Counted from the stretch's first letter, positions 7,255 to 16,271 are shown. The stretch is 64,000 nucleotides of DNA from Kordiimonas laminariae (GCF_023008165.1 NZ_JAKQZA010000005.1:124001-188000), one strand, 5' to 3'. Notes: a model not told the origin generated them from the letters alone. A program made the numbers and translations.

Positions 7255-7866
7255 ATGGCAATTTACATGTATGAAGGCGATCTGCCTGATGGGCTTGATT
7301 TTGGCGGATCTGTCGCGATTGACAGCGAAACCATGGGCCTTAACCCGCACCGTGACCGCCTTTGTGTTGTGCAGCTTTCAAGTGGCGACGGCAATGCCCA
7401 CCTGGTACGCTTTAAGCGCGGTGAATATAATGCACCAAACCTGAAAGCTCTGCTTGAAAACCCTGATGTCCTGAAGATTTTCCATTTCGCCCGCTTTGAT
7501 GTTGCGGTGATGAAAGCGTATCTGGGCGCTGATACTGCACCGCTTTACTGCACGAAAATCGCCTCCAAACTTGTTCGCACATATACGGACCGCCACGGTC
7601 TTAAAGACCTTTGCCGTGAACTGGGTGGCATCACCCTTGATAAACAGCAGCAATCAAGTGATTGGGGTGCAGATGAGATTACGGAAGCGCAGCAGGAATA
7701 TGCCGCTTCTGATGTGCTATACTTACACAAGATTAAAGAGAAACTGGATATGATGCTGGCACGTGAAGAGCGTACACATCTTGCGGAGGCCGCCTTCCAG
7801 TTCTTGCCTGTCCGCGCTGATATGGACCTGCGCGGTTATGAATATATGGATATATTCTCCCACTAG
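7255..7866 (+). CDS. rnd: Ribonuclease D, short form (DEDDy 3'-5' exonuclease)
   Basis: A 203-residue 3'-5' exoribonuclease domain. The DEDDy residues are visible: D23 and E25 in AIDSETMGL, Asp in FHFARFDVAVM near 83, and the final Y-x3-D in EYAASDVLYL. E. coli RNase D is about 375 residues because of two HRDC domains; this one lacks them, as is usual for the short alphaproteobacterial form. It trims tRNA and other stable RNA 3' ends. A strong GGAGG site precedes ATG 7255. It heads the conserved run rnd-lptC-lptA-lptB-rpoN, nine bases from lptC, and is probably in the same transcript. Confidence 0.88.
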   Translation: MAIYMYEGDLPDGLDFGGSVAIDSETMGLNPHRDRLCVVQLSSGDGNAHLVRFKRGEYNAPNLKALLENPDVLKIFHFARFDVAVMKAYLGADTAPLYCTKIASKLVRTYTDRHGLKDLCRELGGITLDKQQQSSDWGADEITEAQQEYAASDVLYLHKIKEKLDMMLAREERTHLAEAAFQFLPVRADMDLRGYEYMDIFSH

Positions 7867-7875
7867 GATGATGCA

Positions 7876-8580
7876 ATGGTAAAGCCAACCGCAGATCATT
7901 ATCATAGCACCGAAGAAGCCCGCGCTGTTGCGCGCGATGCCCTGCGCCCTATGGCGCGTCAGGCAACCAGCCCTCTGTGGGATAAATTTATCCGCACTAT
8001 GCAGTTAGTACTACCTGTAACTGCTGCCGTCCTAGGTACCGTTACAATACTTTGGCCTTATCTAAATGATAATGAGGTGAGCTTTACCCTTTCCACAGAA
8101 GATGTAGCCAAAGGTGATAGCACTATCCGTATGATGAAAATGCGGTATGTGGGCACAGATGCCGTAAATCAATTGTTTGAAGTTGAAGCAGCTTCAGGCC
8201 AGCAAGATAGCCCAACAGCACCGCGGATCAGCCTTTCTGATATCAAGGCCAAAATGACCCTGGAGGAAACAGGCCCTGCCACGGTTACAGCCCGAACAGG
8301 TATCTACCGCACCAAAGAAAGTACTCTTTCCCTGGTGGGCGGCGTTAATCTGATAACCGGCAACGGCTTTACCCTTAATATGGCTGGCGCTGAAATTGAT
8401 CTTAAAACCCATATTGCCGTAGGCCAAGGGTCTATTACCGGACAATCAGACCTTGGTACCTTAGAAGCAGCCCGAATGGAAATTTTCGCCGACGAACGCG
8501 AAGGTATTTTTGATGGCGGCGTAAAAATGCATATTGTACCAAAGCGTCCCACAAGTAACAAAACCACTGCCGAAAAATAG
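7876..8580 (+). CDS. lptC: LptC, LPS export periplasmic bridge protein
   Basis: A 234-residue bitopic inner-membrane protein. A cytoplasmic N terminus of about 37 residues is followed by one membrane helix (LVLPVTAAVLGTVTILW region) and a periplasmic beta-jellyroll domain of the OstA/LptC type, rich in alternating hydrophobic strands such as KAKMTLEETGPATVTARTG. LptC links the LptBFG transporter to LptA and passes lipopolysaccharide along the bridge. Position before lptA and lptB supports the assignment more strongly than sequence, since the family is weakly conserved. ATG 7876 follows rnd closely and lptA begins 31 bases after its stop. Confidence 0.85.
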   Translation: MVKPTADHYHSTEEARAVARDALRPMARQATSPLWDKFIRTMQLVLPVTAAVLGTVTILWPYLNDNEVSFTLSTEDVAKGDSTIRMMKMRYVGTDAVNQLFEVEAASGQQDSPTAPRISLSDIKAKMTLEETGPATVTARTGIYRTKESTLSLVGGVNLITGNGFTLNMAGAEIDLKTHIAVGQGSITGQSDLGTLEAARMEIFADEREGIFDGGVKMHIVPKRPTSNKTTAEK

Positions 8581-8611
8581 CCTAAGAAGATTGATAGCAA
8601 GGACCCTATTG

Positions 8612-9136
8612 ATGCAAAAACTAATATCGATTTCACTGATACTCTGGGCAGCGCTAACATTCGCGACAGACGCACAGGCGCAATCAGCACTAAAAGACCA
8701 TGACACGTATCAACCACTTGATGTCACTGCTGAACGGCTTGAGCTTCGCCAAAATCCGAGTCGTGCTGTTTATATCGGTGCGGTAAAGGTTATACAGGGT
8801 AACCTGACCATGACAGCTGATACATTATCTATATTTTATGCTGGGAACAAAGATTCAAAAGAAGACCCAACAATTCATCGTTTTGATGCACAAGGAAAAG
8901 TATCTTTTGTTTCCCCTACAGAATCACTCTCGGGTAATTGGGCAGTTTATGATGTAAGCGAAAACCTAATAACTTTAGGGGGCGATGTCGTTCTTACACA
9001 GAATAATAATGTGCTGCGCGGCGAACGGCTTGAATTTGACCTGGTATCAGGACTTGCAAAACTTGATGGGCAGGTGCGCGGCAAAACAGATGGCCGAGTA
9101 AGAGGCCGCTTCAGTATTCCTGATAAAGATAAATAA
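8612..9136 (+). CDS. lptA: LptA, periplasmic LPS transport protein
   Basis: A 174-residue secreted protein. The signal peptide is MQKLISISLILWAALTFATD, with cleavage after AQA. The mature chain is a run of OstA-type beta strands (LDVTAERLELRQNPSRAVYIG, GNLTMTADTLSIFY, and later VLRGERLEFDLVSGLAKLDG), the repeating signature of the LptA jellyroll. LptA polymerises across the periplasm to carry LPS from LptC to LptD. ATG 8612 was preferred over the in-frame start at 8534 because it gives a proper signal peptide and has AAGGA upstream. It is followed by a hairpin and a separate lptB leader, so lptB may have its own promoter. Confidence 0.88.
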   Translation: MQKLISISLILWAALTFATDAQAQSALKDHDTYQPLDVTAERLELRQNPSRAVYIGAVKVIQGNLTMTADTLSIFYAGNKDSKEDPTIHRFDAQGKVSFVSPTESLSGNWAVYDVSENLITLGGDVVLTQNNNVLRGERLEFDLVSGLAKLDGQVRGKTDGRVRGRFSIPDKDK

Positions 9137-9154
9137 GCTAAATAGCTGATATAT

Positions 9155-9193
9155 AAAGGGGCATAACCTTCACCTAAAACCCTGTGCCCCTTT
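9155..9193 (+). terminator. Terminator-like hairpin between lptA and lptB
   Basis: AAAGGGGCA at 9155-9163 pairs exactly with TGCCCCTTT at 9185-9193, with a 21-base loop and a T-tail partly inside the stem. It may end or attenuate the rnd-lptC-lptA transcript. Confidence 0.5.
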
Positions 9194-9356
9194 TACTCCT
9201 TACAGTCTTCACACTATCGCCTCACAAAAAATATCCTCTTTTTTAATGGAACATTGAGCTTGTTCATGATTTATTGATAAAGCTCATGCATAAAATGAGC
9301 CAACCGAACTTTGCCGTGGTACAGCAAAGTCGGACCTAAAGGAGTTGGGGTTTATA

Positions 9357-10112
9357 ATGAATGTAAATAGTAACAGCGCGAATGATGGCCACATGGGCCT
9401 GCAGGTACGCGGGATTGCCAAATCTTATAATGGCCGCCCGATCCTGCGCGATGTCTCCCTCTCCGTGAATCAGGGAGAGGTGGTTGGCCTCTTGGGGCCA
9501 AACGGTGCTGGTAAAACAACATGTTTTTACTCAATCACTGGCCTGATCGCCCCTGATCAAGGCCGTATTGAGCTGGATGGTGATGATATCACACACCTCC
9601 CCATGTATCGCCGTGCGCGCCTGGGTATCGGATACCTGCCGCAGGAAACGTCTATTTTCCGAGGCATGACAGTTTCCGAAAATATTGAAGCTGTGCTTGA
9701 GGTAGTGGAAACAGACCGCGCGAAGCGCGACGCCATGCTCAATGAGCTACTTGAAGAATTTTCTATCACACACTTAAGGAATACACCGGCGCTGGCCCTT
9801 TCCGGTGGTGAGCGCCGCCGCTGTGAGATCGCTCGTGCCCTTGCAGCACGCCCAAATTTCATCTTGCTTGATGAGCCATTTGCAGGGATTGATCCAATCG
9901 CCATCGCGGATATTCGTGATCTTACCAAACACCTGAAAGACAGGGATATTGGTGTATTAATCACAGACCACAATGTGCGTGAAACCCTCGACATTATTGA
10001 CCGTGCCAGCATTATTTATGATGGCCATGTGCTCTTTGAAGGCACACCAGATGAAGTACTGGTGAATGAAGATGTACGCCGTGTGTATCTTGGCGACAGC
10101 TTCAGCTTGTAA
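9357..10112 (+). CDS. lptB: LptB, ATPase of the LPS export ABC transporter
   Basis: A 251-residue ABC ATPase. Walker A GPNGAGKTT is at residues 47-55; the signature LSGGERRR, Walker B FILLDEPFAGIDP and the switch histidine in LITDHNVRE are all intact. GIDPIA after Walker B and RRARLGIGYLPQE are typical of LptB. It powers extraction of LPS from the inner membrane with LptF and LptG, whose genes are not in this window. AAGGAG lies 12 bases before ATG 9357; an in-frame TTG at 9345 falls against that site and is rejected. rpoN starts 15 bases after its stop. Confidence 0.95.
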   Translation: MNVNSNSANDGHMGLQVRGIAKSYNGRPILRDVSLSVNQGEVVGLLGPNGAGKTTCFYSITGLIAPDQGRIELDGDDITHLPMYRRARLGIGYLPQETSIFRGMTVSENIEAVLEVVETDRAKRDAMLNELLEEFSITHLRNTPALALSGGERRRCEIARALAARPNFILLDEPFAGIDPIAIADIRDLTKHLKDRDIGVLITDHNVRETLDIIDRASIIYDGHVLFEGTPDEVLVNEDVRRVYLGDSFSL

Positions 10113-10127
10113 GGAGTATCTGCGCAG

Positions 10128-11714
10128 ATGGCCTTAACCCCAAGATTAGATTTAAGACAAAGCCAGCAACTGGTAATGACGCCGCAATTGCAGCAGGCGA
10201 TCAAACTGTTGCAGCTGTCTAACTTGGAGTTAACAGATTATGTCACTACAGAGGTTGAGCGTAATCCACTTCTCGAAATGGGTGAAGCCACACCGGAAGG
10301 AGCTGACAATCAGTCTGGTGGTGAACAAGGCGGTACAGCAACTGGTGATGACCTGAGAGAGAGTGGTGGTGGTGACACACCTGTTGACGAAGGGTTAATC
10401 GCCGCTGATACCAGCATGAACACAGCGCTCGACACCAGCAGCACATCAGATAGTGCGCTTGATACCAATATGGAAACCAACATCTATAACAATGATGCGG
10501 TTTCTGACCGGGTTTCCAGCACACCTGAGGGCGGTGCCGGCAGCTTAAGCTATGATGGCGGTGGTGCTGTTAAAGGCGGCGGCGGCATGATGGACGAGCG
10601 CAGCCTTGATCAAACCCTCGAAGGTGAAGAAAATCTCCATGATTTTCTGATGCGCCAAATGGCTGTTCTATACTCAGAACCTGCAGACCGCTTAATTGCC
10701 ACCCATCTGGTAGACCTTGTGGACGAAGCTGGTTATGTGGATCAAGAAGCGGTTCTTGATGTGGGGGAACGCCTGGGCGTTGAAGATGACGACGTCCTTA
10801 AAGTGCTTGGTGGCCTTCAAACCCTAGAACCATCTGGAGTGTTTGCGCGAGGGCTAGCAGAATGTCTCGCTATCCAGCTTAAAGAATTAGACCGATACGA
10901 TCCTGCCATGCAGGCGCTCGTTGAAAACCTTGATCTGCTTGCCAAAAGGGATATGGCGGCTATTAAACGCCTGTGCGGTGTTGATCAGGATGATATCGCA
11001 GATATGATCCGGGAAATCCGTGCACTAAACCCGAAACCCGGCCTCGCTTACGGCGGCGTTAACGTACAACCTGTTGTACCAGATATTTTCATCCGCAAAA
11101 GCCGTGCTGGCACATGGGTGGTGGAACTGAACAGTGACACACTCCCAAAAGTTCTGGTGAACTCACAGTATGTTAGTGAGCTTAAAGAAGTGGGCGGCAA
11201 CAAAGAAGCAAAGGCTTTTGTTTCAGATTGCCTTGCAGACGCTAACTGGCTTGTGAAAGCGCTTGATCAACGTGCTCGTACAATTCTTAAGGTGGCAACT
11301 GCGCTTGTTAAAAAGCAGGAAATGTTCTTTGAATTAGGTGTGCGGTTCCTGAAACCGCTTACCCTTAAAGATATCGCAGAAGAAATTGATATGCACGAAT
11401 CAACCGTATCTCGTGTCACCAATAACAAGTTCATGTCCTGCCCTCGCGGCATGTTTGAATTGAAGTATTTCTTCACCTCTTCTATTTCCTCCGCAGATGG
11501 CGGGGATGCCCATTCAGCGGAATCAGTGAAGTTCCGCCTGAAGGAAATCATTGATGCGGAAGACCCCAAGAAAATTCTGTCTGACGATAAGCTGGTAGCG
11601 CTTATGAAAGCAGAAGGCGTGGATATCGCCCGCCGAACGGTTGCCAAATACCGTGAAGCCATGAAGATCCCGTCTTCAGTTCAGCGCCGCCGCCTGAAGA
11701 ACATGGCATCTTAG
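10128..11714 (+). CDS. rpoN: RNA polymerase sigma-54 factor RpoN
   Basis: A 528-residue sigma-54. Region I is the glutamine/leucine-rich start (SQQLVMTPQLQQAIKLLQLS, residues 12-31), which contacts activators. Residues 50-165 are an acidic, glycine-rich spacer. The core-binding and HTH regions follow (DIAEEIDMHESTVSRVTNNK), and the RpoN box ARRTVAKYRE is at 501-510. It directs transcription from -24/-12 promoters once an AAA+ activator hydrolyses ATP; such an activator is encoded at 16272-17723. Placement between lptB and hpf-ptsN is the classical proteobacterial order. Confidence 0.97.
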   Translation: MALTPRLDLRQSQQLVMTPQLQQAIKLLQLSNLELTDYVTTEVERNPLLEMGEATPEGADNQSGGEQGGTATGDDLRESGGGDTPVDEGLIAADTSMNTALDTSSTSDSALDTNMETNIYNNDAVSDRVSSTPEGGAGSLSYDGGGAVKGGGGMMDERSLDQTLEGEENLHDFLMRQMAVLYSEPADRLIATHLVDLVDEAGYVDQEAVLDVGERLGVEDDDVLKVLGGLQTLEPSGVFARGLAECLAIQLKELDRYDPAMQALVENLDLLAKRDMAAIKRLCGVDQDDIADMIREIRALNPKPGLAYGGVNVQPVVPDIFIRKSRAGTWVVELNSDTLPKVLVNSQYVSELKEVGGNKEAKAFVSDCLADANWLVKALDQRARTILKVATALVKKQEMFFELGVRFLKPLTLKDIAEEIDMHESTVSRVTNNKFMSCPRGMFELKYFFTSSISSADGGDAHSAESVKFRLKEIIDAEDPKKILSDDKLVALMKAEGVDIARRTVAKYREAMKIPSSVQRRRLKNMAS

Positions 11715-11790
11715 GCTTCCCTGAGTCGTTTCAATTTTTGTAATTTTCCACAATTTTTTCTCGAATAAAAAAACGTTTAATTACAAAATT

Positions 11791-11969
11791 TTGACATAAA
11801 TCAACGTTTGTTAACCATACTATAACCATATTCTGTGGTAGGCTGTTTTTGTAGCCGCAATGGCTACAGCCTCAGCGCCTAACGCCCCTTCTGGGATAAG
11901 GCGTATCCATAGGCGCTGTATAACAGGGTCGCAATGGCCCTGCTAGCTAGATGGCAATCCCGAATTGCC
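11791..11969 (+). promoter_or_regulatory. Promoter and four-hairpin leader of hpf
   Basis: A TTGACA box lies at 11791-11796 with a weak CATACT at 11816. Four stem-loops follow. H1 is GTAGCC-GCAAT-GGCTAC (11851-11867). H2 is CAGCGCC/GGCGCTG (11873-11918) with an inner ACGCC/GGCGT. H3 is CAGGGTC-GCAAT-GGCCCTG (11924-11942), with one G-U pair. H4 is GGCAAT-CCCGA-ATTGCC (11953-11969). H1 and H3 share the loop GCAAT. Its complement ATTGC occurs in H4 and at 11992-11996, between the ribosome binding site and the hpf start codon. Such a layout could control hpf translation; this is inference. Confidence 0.6.
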
Positions 11970-12000
11970 CAAAAACGCTAAGAAAGGAAGTATTGCTCTT

Positions 12001-12582
12001 ATGGAAATTAATGTAACCGGACGGAAAATGAATGTTGGTGAATCTCTAACAGAACACGTTGAATCCCGCCTGGAAAGTATTGCTGACAAATATTTCAGCA
12101 GAACCATAGATGCAACAATCACTTTTATAAAAGAAGGACACCTCTGTCGCGCAGACATATCGTTTCATGCCAACCAAGGGATCAATTTTCAAAGCCGCGG
12201 GGAGGCGGAAGATCCATATGTTGCTTTCGAAGAAGCAGCAGAAAAAGTAGAAAAACAGTTGCGCAGATACAAACGACGCCTTAAGAACCACCACAAACAA
12301 GCTAGGCACGATGCCGCCATGGAACTGGCACATGATTTGGTAATCGCGCCTGAAACGGACGAAGGTGATAGCGCACAAGCAAGCGCTGAAACTGATCAGC
12401 CGATCATTATTGCTGAAAATCGGAGAGAAATTCCGAACGTGAGCGTAGGAGACGCAGCAATGTTAATGGATCTGGCAGACGCAAACGCATTTATGTTCAG
12501 AAACACCAAAAGCGACACACTTGAGGTCGTTTATCGCCGTGGTGATGGAAATATTGGGTGGATTAGCCCAAGCGGTTCATAA
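12001..12582 (+). CDS. hpf: Ribosome hibernation promoting factor, long form
   Basis: A 193-residue HPF. The N-terminal domain (residues 1-100) has the family start MEINVTGRKMNVGESLTEHV and the basic helix KVEKQLRRYKRRLKNHHKQ. The C-terminal domain (about 140-193) includes VYRRGDGNIGWISP, the dimerisation domain of the long form that forms 100S ribosome dimers. Acidic residues link the two. It protects idle ribosomes in stationary phase. AAGGAAG lies about 10 bases before ATG 12001; the in-frame TTG at 11965 falls in hairpin H4 of the leader and is rejected. ptsN follows closely. Confidence 0.93.
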   Translation: MEINVTGRKMNVGESLTEHVESRLESIADKYFSRTIDATITFIKEGHLCRADISFHANQGINFQSRGEAEDPYVAFEEAAEKVEKQLRRYKRRLKNHHKQARHDAAMELAHDLVIAPETDEGDSAQASAETDQPIIIAENRREIPNVSVGDAAMLMDLADANAFMFRNTKSDTLEVVYRRGDGNIGWISPSGS

Positions 12583-12649
12583 GAACCGTTAAACAGTCAG
12601 ATAGGAGCGTCCGAGCCTTGTGATAAATCAGGGCTCGGCATTAAAAGGC

Positions 12650-13111
12650 ATGGAACTCAGTGATCTGCTTCAGGCAGACAGCATTCTTGCTGACTTTAAG
12701 GCCTCAAGTAAGAAACAGGCTATTCAGTCTTTATCTCGTATGATCGCAGAACAAGCAGGCGTGGACCCTCGCGAGGTGTTCGAACGTACGCTTGAACGAG
12801 AAAAACTTGGCAGCACAGGCGTTGGCCGTGGTGTTGCTATTCCGCACGCACGTGTAGACGGCGTGGACGGCATCAAAGGCTTTTTCGCGCGTCTAAGCGC
12901 CCCCATTGAATTTGATAGCGTTGATGACCGCCCGGTTGACCTGATGTTTATGTTGCTCGCGCCAGAAGAAGCTGGGGCAGACCACCTTAAGGCGCTCGCT
13001 AAGGTTTCCCGTACACTCCGCGATGAAAAAACGTGTGAAAAACTGCGTGCAACAGACGACCCAAGCGCTCTTCTTGCCATGCTTGCAGGCCCACAGGTTT
13101 CTGTGGCTTAA
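12650..13111 (+). CDS. ptsN: PTS IIA-like nitrogen-regulatory protein EIIA-Ntr
   Basis: A 153-residue EIIA-Ntr. The phosphorylated histidine sits in GRGVAIPHARVDGV, and the family start MELSDLLQADSILADFKASS is at ATG 12650. A GTG at 12620 would add ten residues; it has AGGAG but 12 bases away, so the choice is uncertain. EIIA-Ntr receives phosphate from PtsP/NPr and regulates potassium uptake, carbon-nitrogen balance and other processes by protein contact. It follows hpf in the conserved rpoN-hpf-ptsN order. Its last four bases overlap the convergent truA gene. Confidence 0.93.
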   Translation: MELSDLLQADSILADFKASSKKQAIQSLSRMIAEQAGVDPREVFERTLEREKLGSTGVGRGVAIPHARVDGVDGIKGFFARLSAPIEFDSVDDRPVDLMFMLLAPEEAGADHLKALAKVSRTLRDEKTCEKLRATDDPSALLAMLAGPQVSVA

Positions 13112-13851
13112 TATTCCACTTTTCTGAAATATAGACCATCTGGCGGCGCGTTATGACCAATAGCATTACGGTCCTTGGCATCAAGCGCCGCTTTTACATC
13201 AGCACGGTTCCATTTACCGCGCCCAACAAGCGCAAGTGTACCCGTGATTGACCGTATCTGGTGATGAAGGAAAGAACGCGCACCTGCAGTTAGATGCACT
13301 TCATCACCAACACGCTCTACACCAATATAATCAACTGTTTTAACAGGGCTTTTTGCCTGACAGTGTACATGGCGGAACGTTGTGAAGTCGTGCAGGCCAA
13401 CAAGTTCCTGAGCAGCATCATGCATGGCTTCCGCATCAAGTGGTGTTTTTACGTGCCACATTAACCCCTTCTGGTGGGTAAGCGGTGCTCTGCGATTTTT
13501 GATTTTATAGATATAGTGCCGCTTAAGCGCAGAAAAGCGCGCGTCGAACTCATCATCCACAGCTTCCACTTCAAGCACAGAAACCGGATGTGGTTTCAGG
13601 TGATAGTTAAACGCACCCTGCACCTGATCAGCCGTCATATCGCGCGTGATATCAACGTGTGCTACTTGCCCAAGACCGTGTACGCCAGCGTCCGTTCGGC
13701 CGGAGCCTGACACAAGAATACGTTCGTCGCCCGGCAAGAATTTGAAAGCTGCATCCTCTAGCACTTGCTGCACAGACATAACATCCGCCTGCCGCTGCCA
13801 TCCCGCAAAAGGCCTGCCATCATATTCGATTGTAAGCTTGAAGCGCTGCAT
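13108..13851 (-). CDS. truA: tRNA pseudouridine(38-40) synthase TruA
   Basis: A 247-residue pseudouridine synthase. The catalytic Asp54 lies in SGSGRTDAGVHGLGQV, the family's key block, and FLHHQIRSITGTLALVGRGK near residues 200-220 completes the active site. It isomerises uridines 38-40 in the anticodon arm of many tRNAs. ATG 13851 begins inside the stop codon of fmt (TAATG), so translation is coupled to fmt. It is the last gene of a def-fmt-truA minus-strand operon, a common alphaproteobacterial arrangement. Confidence 0.96.
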   Translation of the reverse strand: MQRFKLTIEYDGRPFAGWQRQADVMSVQQVLEDAAFKFLPGDERILVSGSGRTDAGVHGLGQVAHVDITRDMTADQVQGAFNYHLKPHPVSVLEVEAVDDEFDARFSALKRHYIYKIKNRRAPLTHQKGLMWHVKTPLDAEAMHDAAQELVGLHDFTTFRHVHCQAKSPVKTVDYIGVERVGDEVHLTAGARSFLHHQIRSITGTLALVGRGKWNRADVKAALDAKDRNAIGHNAPPDGLYFRKVEY

Positions 13852-14771
13852 TAGGTGGCTCCCAAACAAACACCAGCCGCAACCGGGTTGCCGCGAAGGA
13901 ATGCTTCTGCGTCAGCAGCCCCCTTGCCCGCTTTCTGTACCTTTGTGAGGCGGTAAGCCCCCTCACCACAGCCAATAAGAAGTGTGTCATCCAGCGTTGT
14001 ACCAGCATCACCTGAAACGTCCGCCACCTCGCCGGCCAACACTTTCACCCGCATACCATTCAGCTCAAAGAATGCACCGGGGAATGGAAACAATCCACGT
14101 ACCTTACGGTCGATCTCAGTGGCAGAGGCGGTCCAATCAATGCGCGCTTCCGCTTTATCAATTTTATGGGCATAGGTTACGCCCTCTTCTGGCTGTACCT
14201 CAATGATTGCCGTACCATCAGCAAGTGAAACAACTGCCTCATTAATAAGGCCTGCCCCCATATCCGCCAACACATCATGAAGGCTTGCCGTGGTATCGCC
14301 AGCTCCAATAGCTACCTCATCACGAAGTATTACCGGGCCCGTATCAAGCCCCGCTTCCATCTGCATGATACAAACACCTGTTTTATCATCACCCGCCATA
14401 ATCGCCCGGTGGATAGGTGCCGCACCGCGCCACCGCGGCAACAAGGATGCATGAACGTTTACACAGCCATGCCTTGGCGCATCAAGCACCGCCTGCGGTA
14501 GAATTTGGCCATAGGCCACAACAACAGCTACATCAACGTTGAGCGCAGAAAATTCAGCAATTGCCTCTTCTTTTTTCATAGAAAGCGGCGTACGCACTTC
14601 AACGCCCAGTTCTTCTGCAACAGTATGTACAGGGCTTTTACGCTCTTTCTTACCCCGACCAGCTGGTCTCGGCGGTTGGGAATAAACCGCCGCGATTTCG
14701 TGACCAGCACCATAAAGTGCTTTCAGTGTTGGCACCGCAAAATCCGGTGTGCCCATAAATACAATCCGCAT
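13851..14771 (-). CDS. fmt: Methionyl-tRNA formyltransferase
   Basis: A 306-residue enzyme that formylates initiator Met-tRNA using 10-formyl-tetrahydrofolate. The N-terminal formyltransferase domain begins [16 protein letters not shown] and holds the catalytic block [20 protein letters not shown], with Asn, His and a downstream Asp. The C-terminal OB-fold domain (about residues 205-306) binds tRNA and includes [13 protein letters not shown]. Length is normal. It lies between def, 22 bases away, and truA, which it overlaps, so the formylation and deformylation enzymes are made together. Confidence 0.96.
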   Translation of the reverse strand: MRIVFMGTPDFAVPTLKALYGAGHEIAAVYSQPPRPAGRGKKERKSPVHTVAEELGVEVRTPLSMKKEEAIAEFSALNVDVAVVVAYGQILPQAVLDAPRHGCVNVHASLLPRWRGAAPIHRAIMAGDDKTGVCIMQMEAGLDTGPVILRDEVAIGAGDTTASLHDVLADMGAGLINEAVVSLADGTAIIEVQPEEGVTYAHKIDKAEARIDWTASATEIDRKVRGLFPFPGAFFELNGMRVKVLAGEVADVSGDAGTTLDDTLLIGCGEGAYRLTKVQKAGKGAADAEAFLRGNPVAAGVCLGAT

Positions 14772-14793
14772 AGCCGTGCCTTATCTGAAAGAA

Positions 14794-15312
14794 TTAGAGA
14801 ATAGTTGCGTCTTTAGTCGCTTTACGTACTTTTTTAATAATCATGTTGCGCTTCAGCTTAGAAAGATAATCAATAAAAACCACGCCATTCAGATGATCAA
14901 TTTCATGCTGTACACACGTAGCCATCAGGCCTGTCATAAGCTCTTCCTGCTCGTTGCCATCATAATCAAGGTATTTCACCTTAACCTCAGCAGGGCGTTC
15001 AACTTCTGCATAATGCTCAGGAACAGAAAGACAGCCTTCATTATAGAGATTAAATTCTGGTGATTCCCAAGTAACTTCCGGGTTTACAAGGAAGGTTGGC
15101 TGCGGGTTATCTGCATCCCCTTCAGTATCAAGTACGATTACGCGCTTTGGCACAGCTACCTGAATAGCAGCAAGACCAATGCCCGGCGCGGCATACATGG
15201 TTTCCAGCATATCATCCATCAAACGGCGCACTTCATCATCAACCCGTTCCATCGGGTCTGACATCTTCTTTAGAAGTGGGTCTGGTACGTTAACAATATC
15301 AAGCTTCGCCAT
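14794..15312 (-). CDS. def: Peptide deformylase
   Basis: A 172-residue type I peptide deformylase. All three family motifs are intact: GIGLAAIQV near residue 44, EGCLSVP near 92 (the cysteine is a metal ligand), and QHEIDHLNG near 136 (two histidines as ligands, Glu as the catalytic base). It removes the N-formyl group from new proteins and needs Fe2+ in the cell. It is the first gene of the def-fmt-truA operon; ATG 15312 is preceded by about 75 bases of apparent promoter region before the DUF1491 gene. Confidence 0.97.
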   Translation of the reverse strand: MAKLDIVNVPDPLLKKMSDPMERVDDEVRRLMDDMLETMYAAPGIGLAAIQVAVPKRVIVLDTEGDADNPQPTFLVNPEVTWESPEFNLYNEGCLSVPEHYAEVERPAEVKVKYLDYDGNEQEELMTGLMATCVQHEIDHLNGVVFIDYLSKLKRNMIIKKVRKATKDATIL

Positions 15313-15387
15313 GTTACATCCGTTTCAGCATATATAAACTTGATGATTACCTATGGACCGCAGGCCTGAACGTCAAGGATTTTGGCG

Positions 15388-15741
15388 CTAAAACTCAGAA
15401 ATTGGGGCATCAAGTTCGTAGAGAGATTTCATATCTTCAATCTCAAGCACCCAGATATCAGGATCAAAACTCCGTTTTTTAGCAACCACTTCAGCAGCAC
15501 ACATATCATTTTCACGCTCAAATTCTTCCGAGAAAACACCAATTTGCCGCCAGATTTTGTTGCCATCAAAATCCATGGATTGTTCAAAAAGCTGCACACC
15601 CGCCGCAAAACGGTTCAACTTCAAAATCACGCCTCCGCGCTCTGCATCACCTTTATGAAGAACAAAGGCAGGCATATCAGCTGCAAAGCAGGTACGTACC
15701 TGGGCGTCCACCCAGAGGCTGGTTTTAATACGGTTTTCCAT
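15388..15741 (-). CDS. DUF1491 family protein
   Basis: A 117-residue soluble protein. It matches the pattern I know for DUF1491, a small alphaproteobacterial family: RIKTSLWVDAQVRTC at the N terminus, GGVILKLNR near residue 36-44, and a W-rich D-x-D-x-W-V-L-E-I-E motif near the C terminus. The family has no known activity. It lies 17 bases after the PilZ gene on the same strand and 75 bases before def, so it may belong to a PilZ-DUF1491 pair. Confidence in the family is good; function is unknown. Confidence 0.72.
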   Translation of the reverse strand: MENRIKTSLWVDAQVRTCFAADMPAFVLHKGDAERGGVILKLNRFAAGVQLFEQSMDFDGNKIWRQIGVFSEEFERENDMCAAEVVAKKRSFDPDIWVLEIEDMKSLYELDAPISEF

Positions 15742-15758
15742 AAAAAGGGGTATGGCCT

Positions 15759-16127
15759 TTACGGTGCTTCTTCGTCAAGCCCCAGAACATGGGCACGGTC
15801 TGCAAAAGCTTCCTGAATTTTTGCTGTAGAACAACGGAAAGAAAGCCCCATAGCATTATCCCTGTTCCAACTGACGGTGGCAGGGAATTCACCGCGACCA
15901 GAGATATAAAGAGTAAGATCAGTGCCTGTTTGAATTGGAAGGTCAATCCGCACACGTGCGCCGCCTAGAGACAGGTTCCACACCTGACAGGTAATTTCAT
16001 GGCTATTCAGTCGTACCTTAGCGGGCCACAGCACCGACCGGCGTTGATAGTTGCGGTTGTCTTCGCCACTACCCTCATGGGTAACGTCCTCAATATCAGT
16101 CTTGTTCATACCAGGCTGCCAATTCAT
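15759..16127 (-). CDS. PilZ domain protein
   Basis: A 122-residue protein with a PilZ domain over about residues 25-115. The c-di-GMP binding pattern is seen as NYQRRSVLWPAKV (an RxxxR-like stretch, here RRSVLW) and NLSLGGARVRI (the (D/N)xSxxG motif). PilZ proteins bind cyclic di-GMP and pass the signal to motility or surface systems. The long open frame continues upstream to 16529 but overlaps the divergent response regulator; ATG 16127 with GAAGAG just upstream is the realistic start. It is divergent from the sigma-54 activator gene, 144 bases away. Confidence 0.82.
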   Translation of the reverse strand: MNWQPGMNKTDIEDVTHEGSGEDNRNYQRRSVLWPAKVRLNSHEITCQVWNLSLGGARVRIDLPIQTGTDLTLYISGRGEFPATVSWNRDNAMGLSFRCSTAKIQEAFADRAHVLGLDEEAP

Positions 16128-16271
16128 TCTCTTCACCCGTGTTATACTACACGAATCTAAAATAATTCTCACCAGACAATTCAAATTGTATTTATCCGTC
16201 ACCCTTGCAAGGTGCTTGTTAAACAGCCGGCAATTGCATAAAATTACGGAAACAGCAAAATAGGCGACCTT

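Noticed and set aside
12620-12649. GTG 12620 as start of ptsN
   Set aside because: AGGAG is 12 bases away and the family N terminus begins at ATG 12650. Not fully excluded.
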